64,000 nt of DNA, taken from the NCBI GenBank assembly GCA_947501695.1, contig CANMWO010000001.1:186001-250000 (forward strand), given 5' to 3'. Under the pieces are notes generated by a model. The model made no database searches, was not told where the DNA came from, and saw only the letters and a list, made by a program, of their open reading frames with translations. Shown here in pieces: positions 42,900 through 51,783 of the stretch. This stretch comes from an uncultured Sphingomonadaceae bacterium (GTDB taxonomy: Bacteria; Pseudomonadota; Alphaproteobacteria; Sphingomonadales; Sphingomonadaceae). A program made the position numbers and the translations under genes. The stretch's first letter is position 1, and each line of letters opens with the position of its first letter.

Positions 42900-43733
42900 C
42901 TAGGCCGGTAGGGCTCCAAAAGGTACGACCTTATTGTCTATGTCATGACCGATATCCGCACTACCCAGATACGGGATTTCGAATCGAGCGCATAAACGCT
43001 CGATAATTTCTTCGGCTTCTTCACCGAATGGCCGATTGTTTTGGGGTACTTCGCTGACCCGGCCTAAACGTATTCCGGCGAGACCTTTGTCGGCCAGATG
43101 GCTAGTGACATTGAATAACGCGCGGTCGAACGCATAAAGATATTCGGCGATTTCCTCGATCATCAGGACATGGCCTTCAAGGTCTGGCAGCAGTGGTGTG
43201 CCAACCATCATTGCCAAGGTCATCAGGTTGAACGCAGCATATTTCTGACCGGCTTTGACATGAACCTCCAGTGCACTAGGATCGTGTCTTACCAACCAGT
43301 CAAGCCCGCGTTCGACAGCGACCATGCCGCCATCGCGCCGCATGTCTACCGGCATTGGGCCATGGGCCTGTGAACCAATGCCGGCTTTGTACAGTGCGCC
43401 CAGCAGGTTACCGCCGTCGCTATAGCCCATATATGTCTTATTCTGTGCCGCTGATCCCAGCTGCGTCAAGATGCTGTCCGTAATCCGTGCCGCCCCATAT
43501 CCGCCGCGGGCAAACCAGATGGCGTCTATTGTTGGATCATTGGCCAAAGTCACGAAAGCGGACGATCTCAGATCATCCTTCCCCGCAAAATGCCCTTCTA
43601 TGGCAAAACATTGATCATGAAAGACCAACTCTGCTGCCGGGTGACTCTCGCTGGTGAGAGCGATGAGCTGCTGCGCTTCTTCCTCATAAAGAGGTGTTGA
43701 TGGCGCACAAATACCGATCCTGACCTGTTTCAC
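42900..43733 (-). CDS. ldcA: LD-carboxypeptidase (S66), murein tetrapeptide carboxypeptidase
   Basis: 277 residues from GTG 43733, the point where family similarity begins (VRIGICAPSTPLY). ARGGYGAARI and GYSDGGNLLGALYKAG carry the nucleophile Ser in GYSD; a Glu and His complete the S66 triad near MIEEIAEYLYAFDR and the C-terminus. It trims D-Ala from L-Ala-D-Glu-mDAP-D-Ala in the cytoplasm. It is divergent from a Mur-ligase of the Mpl type, which consumes its tripeptide product. An upstream ATG at 43778 lacks a ribosome site. Confidence 0.88.
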   Translation of the reverse strand: MKQVRIGICAPSTPLYEEEAQQLIALTSESHPAAELVFHDQCFAIEGHFAGKDDLRSSAFVTLANDPTIDAIWFARGGYGAARITDSILTQLGSAAQNKTYMGYSDGGNLLGALYKAGIGSQAHGPMPVDMRRDGGMVAVERGLDWLVRHDPSALEVHVKAGQKYAAFNLMTLAMMVGTPLLPDLEGHVLMIEEIAEYLYAFDRALFNVTSHLADKGLAGIRLGRVSEVPQNNRPFGEEAEEIIERLCARFEIPYLGSADIGHDIDNKVVPFGALPA

Positions 43734-43789
43734 GAAATTTTTACCCCAACACAATTGCCAAAAAGCTGTCGAGGCCATAGCTGGGGAAT

Positions 43790-45187
43790 ATGAGTAAATA
43801 CAAATCCTATTATTTTTGCGGCATCGGTGGGTCGGGCATGCTTCCGCTGGCTATGATTGTCAGGGAAAATGGCGCTGATGTTGCCGGTTCTGATCGGGCG
43901 CTTGACCAAGGACGGCTGGCTGCCAAGTTCGAATGGTTGAAAGCCAAAGGTATTGGCCTGTTCGCTCAAGACGGTAGCGGATTAACTTCTGGCGACCAGA
44001 TACTGATCGCATCGGCCGCGATTGAAGACAGCGTGCCGGATGTTGCCAAAGCTAACAGCTTAGGCTGTGCGCGGATGACCCGCGCTGAATTGCTTGCTGA
44101 GCAGTTTAATGGATCGCCGCGCAGCATTGCCATTGGCGGGACTAGCGGCAAGTCGACTGTAACCGGTATGATCGGCTGGATATTGACCGAGGCTGGTTTA
44201 GACCCGACCATCATGAACGGTGCTGTGATGAAAAATTTCGTTGCGGATGATGCTCCCTTTGCCAGTTCACGGGTCGGCGATGGCGGCATCATGGTCAGCG
44301 AGGTTGATGAAAGCGATGGGTCTATCGCTTTGTTCGATCCCGAGATTGCCGTGCTGAATAACGTCAGTCTGGATCATAAAAGCCTCGAAGAATTGCGCCA
44401 GCTATTCGGAGATTTCGCTGGAAAAGCCAAACACTGCATCTGGAACCGGGATGACGCCGAGACCGCTGCTTTGGTTGACGGGCTGGATTTGAGTGATGCC
44501 ATCAGTTTCGGATTTTCCGAAGGAGCAGAATTTCAAGCCACCGACATTGAGGAAGCGCCGATCAGTTCCCGTTTTACCTTGCAGAGCCGAGGAAAACAGT
44601 TCCAGGTCGCAATGCAAGTGCCGGGTCGTCACAATATTGCCAATGCGCTTGCGGCCATTGCAGCCGCGTCCGCCATTGGTGTGCCAGTGGCAACCAGTGT
44701 CGCTGCCATTTCGCGTTTTAACGGGCTTGCCCGGCGATTTGATGTGGTCGGAACAGTGAATGACATTAGCGTGATCGACGATTTCGGCCACAACCCTGAT
44801 AAGATCGCGGCAACCTTAAAAACGATGAAAGCCTTCCCCGGCCGTATCATCGCTTTTTTTCAGCCCCATGGTTTTGGCCCGATCCATAAAATGGGCGCAG
44901 AACTGGCGCAGGTTTTCGCCGACATATTGGATGGAGATGATTGTGTAGTCCTCTGTGATCCGGTTTATTTTGGCGGCACAGTGGATCGCAGCATTGGCAG
45001 TGAATCCATTACTGATGCCGTAAACGCTGCGGGTGGAAGGGCTGACCACATAGCGGGTCGCCCAGATTGTGGTGAGCATATTGTACAGATCGCCCGACCT
45101 GGCGATCGCATCGTTATCATGGGCGCGCGCGATGATACGTTGAGTATATTTGCATCAGATATATTGGCGAAATTGGCCGCCAGTTAA
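43790..45187 (+). CDS. mpl: UDP-N-acetylmuramate:L-Ala-gamma-D-Glu-mDAP ligase-like Mur ligase
   Basis: 465 residues in the Mur ligase fold: N-terminal YFCGIGGSGMLPLAMIV, ATP loop GGTSGKSTVTGMIG, the NVSLDHKSLEEL region and C-terminal FGHNPDKIAATL. MurC and Mpl are close relatives. I choose the Mpl recycling ligase because of the adjacent ldcA rather than a mur/fts cluster, and because SLDHKSLEEL departs from MurC. It rejoins recovered murein tripeptide to UDP-MurNAc. Confidence 0.78.
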   Translation: MSKYKSYYFCGIGGSGMLPLAMIVRENGADVAGSDRALDQGRLAAKFEWLKAKGIGLFAQDGSGLTSGDQILIASAAIEDSVPDVAKANSLGCARMTRAELLAEQFNGSPRSIAIGGTSGKSTVTGMIGWILTEAGLDPTIMNGAVMKNFVADDAPFASSRVGDGGIMVSEVDESDGSIALFDPEIAVLNNVSLDHKSLEELRQLFGDFAGKAKHCIWNRDDAETAALVDGLDLSDAISFGFSEGAEFQATDIEEAPISSRFTLQSRGKQFQVAMQVPGRHNIANALAAIAAASAIGVPVATSVAAISRFNGLARRFDVVGTVNDISVIDDFGHNPDKIAATLKTMKAFPGRIIAFFQPHGFGPIHKMGAELAQVFADILDGDDCVVLCDPVYFGGTVDRSIGSESITDAVNAAGGRADHIAGRPDCGEHIVQIARPGDRIVIMGARDDTLSIFASDILAKLAAS

Positions 45188-45207
45188 TAACGACCATTCA
45201 AACGCAA

Positions 45208-45232
45208 ATCAGGCCCTGGATGAGGGCCTGAT
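45208..45232. terminator. Hairpin between convergent mpl and a small secreted-protein gene
   Basis: ATCAGGCCCT (45208-45217), loop GGATG, AGGGCCTGAT (45223-45232): a perfect 10-bp stem. No strong U tract follows on either strand. Position between converging genes makes termination likely. Confidence 0.6.
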
Positions 45233-45280
45233 CTTGAGTCATTTTTCGCGGGTATGAAGCGAAATTAAATTTCACTTCTG

Positions 45281-45538
45281 TCAGGGGCTAGTCGGATTGT
45301 CATCATCATCGTCATCATTATTGATTATGGTCAGCGTAATAAAACCTACAGCAATGGCACCGGCCAGTACGGCGATGATGGTGTCACTGCCACCCCCCAG
45401 ATTATTTGCTTGTTCCTGATTCGCAGAAACGCGCTCTACACTTGCACTTGTTACAGGAGCGACCGCTTGTGATTGTGCGATAGCGGGTGCGGCCGAAAGG
45501 GATAGGGCTGATAAAGCAGCCAAAGTCTTGAAACGCAT
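45281..45538 (-). CDS. Small secreted/membrane protein with Asp-rich tail
   Basis: 85 residues: signal peptide (to APAIAQ, about 21), a linker, a second hydrophobic helix (TIIAVLAGAIAVGFITLTII) and a tail of six Asp residues before NPTSP. Such tiny proteins with one helix and an acidic end are frequent in sphingomonads, with no known function. The acidic tail would lie on one side of the membrane and could bind cations. Two palindromes (45576-45592, 45618-45632) lie upstream. Confidence 0.7.
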   Translation of the reverse strand: MRFKTLAALSALSLSAAPAIAQSQAVAPVTSASVERVSANQEQANNLGGGSDTIIAVLAGAIAVGFITLTIINNDDDDDDNPTSP

Positions 45539-45575
45539 GCATTTTCTCCAATATTTATATCGATGGCCCTATATA

Positions 45576-45592
45576 TTACAAAAAGATTGTAA
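45576..45592. promoter_or_regulatory. Palindrome TTACAA-AAAGA-TTGTAA
   Basis: Six-base arms with a five-base centre, 38 bp upstream of the 85-residue gene start. It may be an operator or the hairpin of its 5' leader. Confidence 0.35.
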
Positions 45593-45617
45593 AAAGGTTC
45601 TCGAATATTTGGTTTGA

Positions 45618-45632
45618 CGACAATAATTGTCG
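45618..45632. promoter_or_regulatory. Perfect palindrome CGACAATAATTGTCG
   Basis: A 15-bp palindrome with a single central base, 80 bp upstream of the 85-residue gene and downstream of the LysR gene on the same strand. It looks like a dimeric-regulator site; a terminator for the LysR gene is less likely as no U tract follows. Confidence 0.4.
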
Positions 45633-45717
45633 ATACTGCGTGACGATCTTATAGCTTTACCACAAAATGATGGAAGTGTCATAGAGGCCCGACGGTTAAA
45701 CCTGCACGGTTCGTCGC

Positions 45718-46608
45718 TTAAAGCCCTGCTTTTACGACCCAATCATGGAAAATCCGGACGGCACGGTTTTTCTTGTCGCGTTTGCGGCATACGAACCAGT
45801 AGGAATAGGGGCTGTCGATATCATAATCGAACAATCGGGCTAAGCGAGGGTCATTGGCGTCAGAGAAATGGCCGCCATGCATGATTGCAACGCCCAGACC
45901 TTGCGCAGCGGCTTCCAGCATTAACGGGCCGCTATTCATTTGATCGACGCTCGCGGGATCTAGATTTGGCAGGCCTACCGCCTCCTTCCAGCGGTCAAAG
46001 GCTTTCGCCATATCACTATGGATCAGGATATTATGGTCTTTTAGATCTTCGGGCGTCTTAATCCCATTGGGACCGTTCACTAGATCTGCAGCGGCAATTG
46101 CATAAACCTTGTTGCTGTCCAGCTTGACCGCATAGAGATTCGGATCGACATGGTCAGCAATGATGATTGCAGCATCAATAACGTCTCCCAGCATATTTTC
46201 CGCATGGGTCGAGGTGTCGACATCGATATGAAGCTTGGGATACAGCTTTCTCAACTCTGGCAAGCGGGGCACAAGGCGCGTTGCTCCGAAAAGCGGGAGT
46301 ACACCAAGGCGCAATCTCAGATCGCTGCCGCTTACGGTCATTTGATCAACCGCTTCGCCAATAGTCTCCATCGCCGGTGCCACCGCACCAAGCAGCAACT
46401 GACCATCTTCATTCAGCACCATCGATTGATTGCGGCGTTCAAATAAAGGCTTGCCAATATGATCTTCGAGCGATTTGATCCGGCGGCTTAACGCTGGCGC
46501 GGAGAGAGCTAATTCGGCGGCCGCTGCTTTAGAAGAACCGAGTCTTGCGACACGAATAAAGGCTTCGAGAGCGCGTAGGGGAGGAAGACGTCTCATAATA
46601 GGTGTCAT
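45718..46608 (-). CDS. LysR-family transcriptional regulator
   Basis: 296 residues: winged helix (LRALEAFIRVARLGSSKAAAAELALSAPALSRRIKSLED) and a periplasmic-binding-like effector domain (RLRLGVLPLFGATRLVPRLPEL onward). It most resembles GcvA/AmpR-like LysR proteins. The likely site is the T-N11-A type palindrome at 46694-46710 in the gap before the CDC48 gene, so it probably controls itself and whatever is transcribed rightward from that gap. The effector is unknown. Confidence 0.92.
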   Translation of the reverse strand: MTPIMRRLPPLRALEAFIRVARLGSSKAAAAELALSAPALSRRIKSLEDHIGKPLFERRNQSMVLNEDGQLLLGAVAPAMETIGEAVDQMTVSGSDLRLRLGVLPLFGATRLVPRLPELRKLYPKLHIDVDTSTHAENMLGDVIDAAIIIADHVDPNLYAVKLDSNKVYAIAAADLVNGPNGIKTPEDLKDHNILIHSDMAKAFDRWKEAVGLPNLDPASVDQMNSGPLMLEAAAQGLGVAIMHGGHFSDANDPRLARLFDYDIDSPYSYWFVCRKRDKKNRAVRIFHDWVVKAGL

Positions 46609-46693
46609 ATCCAGTTAAATGCAGATTGTGCAACGCAAAATTTCATTATGGTGCAATAGATCGGCTAAATCGCGTCCCTATCACTATTATGAT

Positions 46694-46710
46694 GTTGCAC
46701 AATATGCAAC
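46694..46710. promoter_or_regulatory. LysR-type palindrome GTTGCACAATATGCAAC
   Basis: Six-base arms GTTGCA/TGCAAC over five bases contain the T-N11-A core expected for LysR regulators, 86 bp in front of the divergent lysR gene. Further TTGCA/TGCAA half-sites lie around 46630-46660 and 46730-46738, consistent with several dimer-binding points. Confidence 0.6.
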
Positions 46711-46829
46711 TAGCGATGTTCTTTTCGCACTTGCAACATAAGTGATTCTCGGCCAATTAGAACTCGCCTTTCAGGCATCCTCTCCTAAAAACTTTTACAG
46801 GCCAGTCCCTCGGGATTGGCCTTTTTTTT
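46711..46829 (+). ncRNA. Candidate small RNA or attenuated leader ending in a strong terminator
   Basis: Between the LysR-type site and 46829 there is no credible ORF, yet the segment ends in a model rho-independent terminator (46800-46829). Two extra pairings exist: TTTCAGGCA (46769-46777) with TGCCTGAAA (46829-46837), enclosing the terminator; and GGCCAAT (46751-46757) with ATTGGCC (46815-46821), which would break the terminator stem. The second is an antiterminator-like alternative. Either a roughly 100-nt sRNA or an attenuator 121 bp before the CDC48 start would explain this. The rest of the 342-bp gap, 46609-46693 and 46838-46950, shows nothing clear. Confidence 0.5.
46800..46829 (+). 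terminator. Rho-independent terminator with no gene upstream
   Basis: GGCCAGTCCC (46800-46809), loop TC, GGGATTGGCC (46812-46821) with one G-U pair, then eight T (46822-46829). The nearest gene to the left runs the other way, so it ends a non-coding transcript or an aborted CDC48 leader. Confidence 0.85.
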
Positions 46830-46950
46830 GCCTGAAATCCGGCTCTACTTGTGCTTATTGGCAGATTTCTAGCAAATTCGGAGTCGCATAATGGCGGAGG
46901 CCTCCCTATCTTGTTGGAAACAATAAGAGCGGCAGGAGTATATCCCCCCA

Positions 46951-49299
46951 ATGTCTGATCCAAAGTCTGATCCCAAATCCGAATCAGAGTCTGACCCTGA
47001 ATCCGATTCCAAAATGATTAAGTTGCAAGTTGCAAACGCACGACCGGAAGACAGCGGTCGCGGTCTTGCGCGCTTATCTCGCGATAATCTCAGTAAATTG
47101 GGCCTGATGGAAGGCGATGTCGTTGAGATAGGCGGCAAGCAGGCAACGCCTGCGCGCGCCGTACTGCCTTATCCTGAAGATGAAGGTCTAGATTTTGTTC
47201 GACTCGATGGGTTGCAGCGGGCCAATGCCGGTGTCGGTTCCGGCGATTTTGTGGAAATCCGCAAAGTCGAATCCAAGCCGGCTAAGAAAGTCATCTTTGC
47301 ACCGGCGCAAAAAGACCTGCGATTGCAAGGTAACGGTGTTGGGCTGAAGCGAAGTTTCATGGGCCGTCCCCTAAATGCGGGTGACTTTGTCGCCACCCAT
47401 GGTCAGCAACAAGTCGACCGCAGCGATATGCCGCCGCAATTGCAGCAGATGCTTGCTGCCCCAGCTTTTTCACTAACCCAGATCCGGTTGATGGTAGTGT
47501 CGACTGTGCCCAAGGGTTTTGTCCATATTGACGAGAATACCGAGGTCGAACTCCGGCCGGAATATGAAGAATCCACCGAGCATCGCCGGGCCGATGTGAC
47601 CTATGATGATGTTGGCGGACTGCATGAAACAATTGATCAACTGCGCGAAATGGTCGAGCTGCCGTTGCGCTATCCGCAATTATTCACCCGCCTCGGCGTT
47701 GATCCGCCACGCGGCGTTTTGCTTCATGGTCCTCCCGGTACCGGCAAGACTCGTCTGGCCCGCGCCGTAGCAAACGAGAGCGATGCGGAATTTTTCCTGA
47801 TCAACGGGCCGGAAATCATGGGTTCAGCCTATGGTGAATCGGAGAAAAAGCTGCGTGAGGTTTTTGAAGCAGCGACCAAGGCTGCCCCTTCGATATTGTT
47901 CATTGATGAAATAGACTCGATTGCCCCCAAACGGGGTGAAGTGCAGGGCGAAACCGAAAAACGCCTGGTCGCACAGTTGCTGACATTGATGGATGGTCTT
48001 GAATCGCGTCTCAATCTCGTGGTGATTGCCGCGACCAATCGTCCTGAGGCGATTGATGAAGCGTTACGCCGTCCGGGCAGGTTTGACCGTGAAATCATCG
48101 TCGGCGTTCCTGACGTTCGCGGTCGTAAGGAAATCCTGGGTATCCATACACGCGGAATGCCTTTGCAACCTGCCGTCGATCTGACAGAATTGGCGCGCAC
48201 AACCTATGGTTTTGTCGGTGCCGATCTGGCGGCTTTAACGCGCGAGGCGGCAATTGAGGCGGTCCGCCGGATCATGCCAAAGCTTGATCTGGAATCGGAA
48301 ACCGTTCCGCCAGAAGTTCTGGAAGAACTGGTGGTGCGTCGAGATGATTTTGTCGAAGCGCTGAAACGGGTACAACCATCAGCTATGCGCGAAGTAATGG
48401 TACAAATGCCCGATGTGCGCTGGGAAGATATTGGCGGCCTCGACGATGCGCAGATGCGGTTAAAAGAAGGCATTGAACTGCCGATGAAAAACCCCGAGGC
48501 GTTCACCCGTCTGGGCATCAGACCGGCAAAGGGCTTTTTGCTCTATGGTCCTCCGGGCACGGGTAAGACCCTGCTTGCCAAAGCGGTCGCCCGGGAAGCC
48601 GAGGCCAATTTCATCGCGACCAAATCCAGCGACCTATTGTCCAAGTGGTATGGCGAGAGCGAACAGCAGATTGCACGGCTTTTCGCACGGGCCAGGCAAG
48701 TTGCGCCAACCGTGCTCTTTATCGACGAGATAGACAGCCTTGTTCCTGCGCGTGGTCGCGGCATGGGTGAGCCGCAAGTTACGGAACGCGTTGTTAACAC
48801 GATATTGGCCGAAATGGACGGGCTTGAGGAAATGCAGTCGGTCATCTTGATCGGGGCCACAAACCGCCCCGGTTTGGTCGATCCTGCTTTGCTGCGGCCC
48901 GGGCGCTTTGATGAACTGGTCTATGTTCCGGTACCGGGAAAAGATGGTCGCCGCCGCATATTGGCCATTCATACTGCTAAAATGCCAATCGCTAAAGATG
49001 TGGATCTGGATGATATTGCCGAACAGGCAGAACGTTATTCAGGCGCTGATCTGGAAGATTTGGTGCGCCGTGCCGGGCTGTATGCCTTGCGTGAACATGG
49101 CGGGCTTGTGGAAACCGTATCAATGAAGCATTTTGAGCGGGCGCTGAAAGATAGTCGTGCCTCGGTGACGCCGGAAATGGAGGAAGAATATTCCAAAATT
49201 GAGTCGCAGTTAAAGCAAAACGCGATGAGGCCAGAACCCATTGGCTTCGTTTCCCCGGGTATGTTGACGCCGGTGCGCGATAGTAAGCATGAGTTTTAG
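46951..49299 (+). CDS. CDC48/p97 (VAT)-type double AAA+ ATPase
   Basis: 782 residues. After an acidic Ser/Asp/Pro/Lys repeat tail (1-21) comes an N domain of the double-psi barrel type (MIKLQVANARPEDSGRGLARL). D1 has Walker A GPPGTGKT from residue 260 and FIDEIDSIAPKR; D2 has GPPGTGKT from residue 533 and FIDEIDSLVPARG. Both Walker sets and arginine-finger regions (RPGRFD) look intact. Archaeal and eukaryotic relatives unfold ubiquitinated or damaged proteins as hexamers; some bacteria including sphingomonads carry it, role unknown. The gene overlaps the end of the convergent MFS gene by four bases. Confidence 0.93.
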   Translation: MSDPKSDPKSESESDPESDSKMIKLQVANARPEDSGRGLARLSRDNLSKLGLMEGDVVEIGGKQATPARAVLPYPEDEGLDFVRLDGLQRANAGVGSGDFVEIRKVESKPAKKVIFAPAQKDLRLQGNGVGLKRSFMGRPLNAGDFVATHGQQQVDRSDMPPQLQQMLAAPAFSLTQIRLMVVSTVPKGFVHIDENTEVELRPEYEESTEHRRADVTYDDVGGLHETIDQLREMVELPLRYPQLFTRLGVDPPRGVLLHGPPGTGKTRLARAVANESDAEFFLINGPEIMGSAYGESEKKLREVFEAATKAAPSILFIDEIDSIAPKRGEVQGETEKRLVAQLLTLMDGLESRLNLVVIAATNRPEAIDEALRRPGRFDREIIVGVPDVRGRKEILGIHTRGMPLQPAVDLTELARTTYGFVGADLAALTREAAIEAVRRIMPKLDLESETVPPEVLEELVVRRDDFVEALKRVQPSAMREVMVQMPDVRWEDIGGLDDAQMRLKEGIELPMKNPEAFTRLGIRPAKGFLLYGPPGTGKTLLAKAVAREAEANFIATKSSDLLSKWYGESEQQIARLFARARQVAPTVLFIDEIDSLVPARGRGMGEPQVTERVVNTILAEMDGLEEMQSVILIGATNRPGLVDPALLRPGRFDELVYVPVPGKDGRRRILAIHTAKMPIAKDVDLDDIAEQAERYSGADLEDLVRRAGLYALREHGGLVETVSMKHFERALKDSRASVTPEMEEEYSKIESQLKQNAMRPEPIGFVSPGMLTPVRDSKHEF

Positions 49300-50654
49300 C
49301 GATCTTGGTTAGGGGTTTCATCCAGTTTCAGCGTTTTGAAGCCCCAGCCAAAGATAAACAGGCACATTGTCACCGCGATCCAGAAAGGTAGCGCACTGGC
49401 ATAGGTGTAAATCAAGACACCCACCGCCGGTGATGCAATGAACGCCATGCCGTTTACGGACGCCACTATGCCCGCCACGCCATTTTGCTCGGCGCGGTCA
49501 ACGGCCAAGGATGCGCCAGCGGTAAAGCCGGGGCGGAACAGACCAAAGCCGAGCGAGCTCACTGCAAAGCCGATGATGATGCCATAGAGGTCATCGGACA
49601 TGCCAATGATGAAACAGCCAATGGCCGCGAGCAGCATGCCCCATAAAACGGATGATCGCGGACCCATTTGCAGCAGCGGGATCAAGCCCCATTGCGCGAG
49701 CAAGGTCGCCGCTGCACCCGACATCAGAACGATTCCGGTCATTTCAATCGCGGTTTTCGGATCTTCTCTCAGGCCCAGACGGTCGAGTACCAGAAATCCG
49801 ATCACACCCAATATGATGGCGTGGGCATTGCCGCCCATAATCCCGGTGACCAGCCATGGTTTGATGCGCTTGTCGCCCCAACGCAGCCGCGGGGGGATGC
49901 CGGCCGTCGATTTCTTCCCGACCGGTTGGTCCTCGTGGCCATCATCTTTCAAACTGCCCGCTGATGGAGCCGCACTATAAGGTTCCGAAGTCACGACACC
50001 GCGTGCCTCAAAGCCCGGATCATCATTGGGTAGTTTCAATGCCAGTGCCACCATCACCACTATCCCGATAAGGGCGAAGGCAAACATCGGGCTCGACAAG
50101 CCGAGCACCGGCAAGATCAGCAAAGGCGCGATGGCCGGACCGACAATTGTACCGAGACCAAAGGATGACGATATAAGCGATAGCGCCTTGGTGCGATCTG
50201 CGCGCGCTGTGCGAGCGGCGACATAGGCCTGAACCGCAGGCGGTGCGGCAGACCCCAATCCGCCGTAAAGGCTTCTGAATATTGCAAATAATATAAAGGT
50301 CCAGACGGCGCTATACCAGCCGAGCAACCCAAGAAAAAGCGCGAGACCAGCGAGCGCCATGGATGCCGTAAAGCCGATCATCCCGAGCCGCATCAGCGCT
50401 TTGCGTCCACGATGATCCGACAGCCGGGCCCATTTGGGAGCCGTATAGACCCATAGCAAAGCGGACCAGCTAAAGGCCGCACTCACCCAGAAATCCGGAA
50501 TATCGAGCTGCGTACCAATGGTCGGTAATATCGATTGCATCGCCGTATTGCCGGAAGCCGTGACGAGCATGACCGCGAACAATACCGTCATGCGGGTACT
50601 GTCTATCGGTTTGTGCTTTTTCGCAGCGAATTGCGGGGCGGGAGAATCGGCCAT
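49296..50654 (-). CDS. Major facilitator superfamily transporter
   Basis: 452 residues, about twelve hydrophobic helices with a long cytoplasmic loop in the middle (residues about 205-250) and the MFS motif WARLSDHRGRKALMRLG after helix 2. The drug:H+ antiporter-1 type is likeliest (efflux of small hydrophobic compounds). The convergent end overlaps the CDC48 stop by four bases. A small monooxygenase-like gene lies six bases upstream on the same strand and is probably co-transcribed. Confidence 0.88.
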   Translation of the reverse strand: MADSPAPQFAAKKHKPIDSTRMTVLFAVMLVTASGNTAMQSILPTIGTQLDIPDFWVSAAFSWSALLWVYTAPKWARLSDHRGRKALMRLGMIGFTASMALAGLALFLGLLGWYSAVWTFILFAIFRSLYGGLGSAAPPAVQAYVAARTARADRTKALSLISSSFGLGTIVGPAIAPLLILPVLGLSSPMFAFALIGIVVMVALALKLPNDDPGFEARGVVTSEPYSAAPSAGSLKDDGHEDQPVGKKSTAGIPPRLRWGDKRIKPWLVTGIMGGNAHAIILGVIGFLVLDRLGLREDPKTAIEMTGIVLMSGAAATLLAQWGLIPLLQMGPRSSVLWGMLLAAIGCFIIGMSDDLYGIIIGFAVSSLGFGLFRPGFTAGASLAVDRAEQNGVAGIVASVNGMAFIASPAVGVLIYTYASALPFWIAVTMCLFIFGWGFKTLKLDETPNQDR

Positions 50655-50660
50655 GTACCC

Positions 50661-51026
50661 CTATGGCACGCTATTTTTGCCGTTCCCAGATTTTTTACTA
50701 TCCGTGGATTTTTCCCAGTCATAACTACGTTCTATTCGCGTCACGTGCAGCGTGTAGCTTTTATACCATTTGCCTCGACCCTGTTCGCGAATGGCCGAGT
50801 GAACGGGATGATCACGCCATGTCTTGGCGGCTTTGTCATTTTCCCAATAGCTAATCGTAATGCCGAGTCCATCGTCCGAGCGGCTGCTATCCTGTCCGAG
50901 ATATCCGGGTTGCTGCGCAGCTAGATTGCTCATCACTCCTGCCGCTGCCGCATAGGCTTCATCATCGTCCGAAGTGCGCTGGGCGCAAAAAATTACGGCG
51001 ATACTTCCAGGGGGATGCAAGTCCAT
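50661..51026 (-). CDS. Antibiotic biosynthesis monooxygenase (ABM)-type small protein
   Basis: 121 residues with a ferredoxin-like ABM fold: IAVIFCAQRT, MSNLAAQQPGYLGQDSSRSDDGLGITISYWENDKAAKTWRDHPVHSAIREQGRGKWYKSYTLHVTRIER. Related proteins include heme-degrading IsdG/HmoB-type enzymes and quinol monooxygenases; His in WRDHPVH may be functional. The gene directly precedes the MFS exporter, and the two may handle one toxic compound. Confidence 0.85.
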   Translation of the reverse strand: MDLHPPGSIAVIFCAQRTSDDDEAYAAAAGVMSNLAAQQPGYLGQDSSRSDDGLGITISYWENDKAAKTWRDHPVHSAIREQGRGKWYKSYTLHVTRIERSYDWEKSTDSKKSGNGKNSVP

Positions 51027-51130
51027 GTCGCTCTTTTAAACCTCTCTCCGTCTCAGACAAGCGCGAAGATGTTTGAATGTATCACTGTTATGGCTTAGTA
51101 AGACAGCGGGGTGATATTAGGAGAGCTTGA

Positions 51131-51757
51131 TTGACGAATAGCATTGCAAAAGCACCGTTCTGGGGCCGAATCAAGTTACGCGCCGCTCGAACGTTCGGTG
51201 CATGGGGCGTCTTTTTTAAGGGCTTCCTGAAACATCCCGTGATGGTTGGATCGATCATTCCCTCGTCGGCCGTAACTATCAAGAAAGTGCTGGAGCCGGT
51301 CAACTGGAACGAATGTGACGTGTTTGTCGAATATGGTCCCGGTGTTGGGACATTTTGCCGGCCGGTGTTGGAACGCATGAAGCCTGAAGCAAGCCTGATT
51401 GTTATCGATCTTAATTCTGACTTCATCGATTATCTGAGCAGGAGCATCGGTGACAGCCGCTTTTATCCGATTCACGGCTCCGCCGCCGATGTGCAACAAA
51501 TTCTAAATGATCTGGGACATGAAAAAGCAGACTATATTCTGTCTGGCTTGCCATTTTCAACTTTGCCCGATCAGCTCGGACCCAAAATAGCGAAAGAAAC
51601 ACATGAAGCCCTCCGCCCCGGTGGTGCTTTTCTGGTCTATCAATTCGTTAAACGCGCGCGTGATTTTATGGCGCCGCATTTTGATCGGATCGACAATGGC
51701 TACTCTATTTGGAATATATTGCCATGTCACATATTCTGGGGCTGGAAAAAGAAATAG
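51131..51757 (+). CDS. PmtA-like SAM-dependent (phospholipid) methyltransferase
   Basis: 208 residues, TTG start with AGGAG seven bases upstream. FFKGFLKHPVMVGSIIPSSAVTIKKVL and the SAM motif VFVEYGPGVGTFCRPVLERM, with YILSGLPFSTLP further on, resemble alphaproteobacterial PmtA, which methylates phosphatidylethanolamine, and its rRNA-dimethylase-like kin. The N-terminus is amphipathic and basic, suited to membrane contact. The product would alter membrane lipids; substrate not proven. Confidence 0.82.
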   Translation: MTNSIAKAPFWGRIKLRAARTFGAWGVFFKGFLKHPVMVGSIIPSSAVTIKKVLEPVNWNECDVFVEYGPGVGTFCRPVLERMKPEASLIVIDLNSDFIDYLSRSIGDSRFYPIHGSAADVQQILNDLGHEKADYILSGLPFSTLPDQLGPKIAKETHEALRPGGAFLVYQFVKRARDFMAPHFDRIDNGYSIWNILPCHIFWGWKKK

Positions 51758-51783
51758 GGGTCATTGCATAAGCGTTGTTGTTC

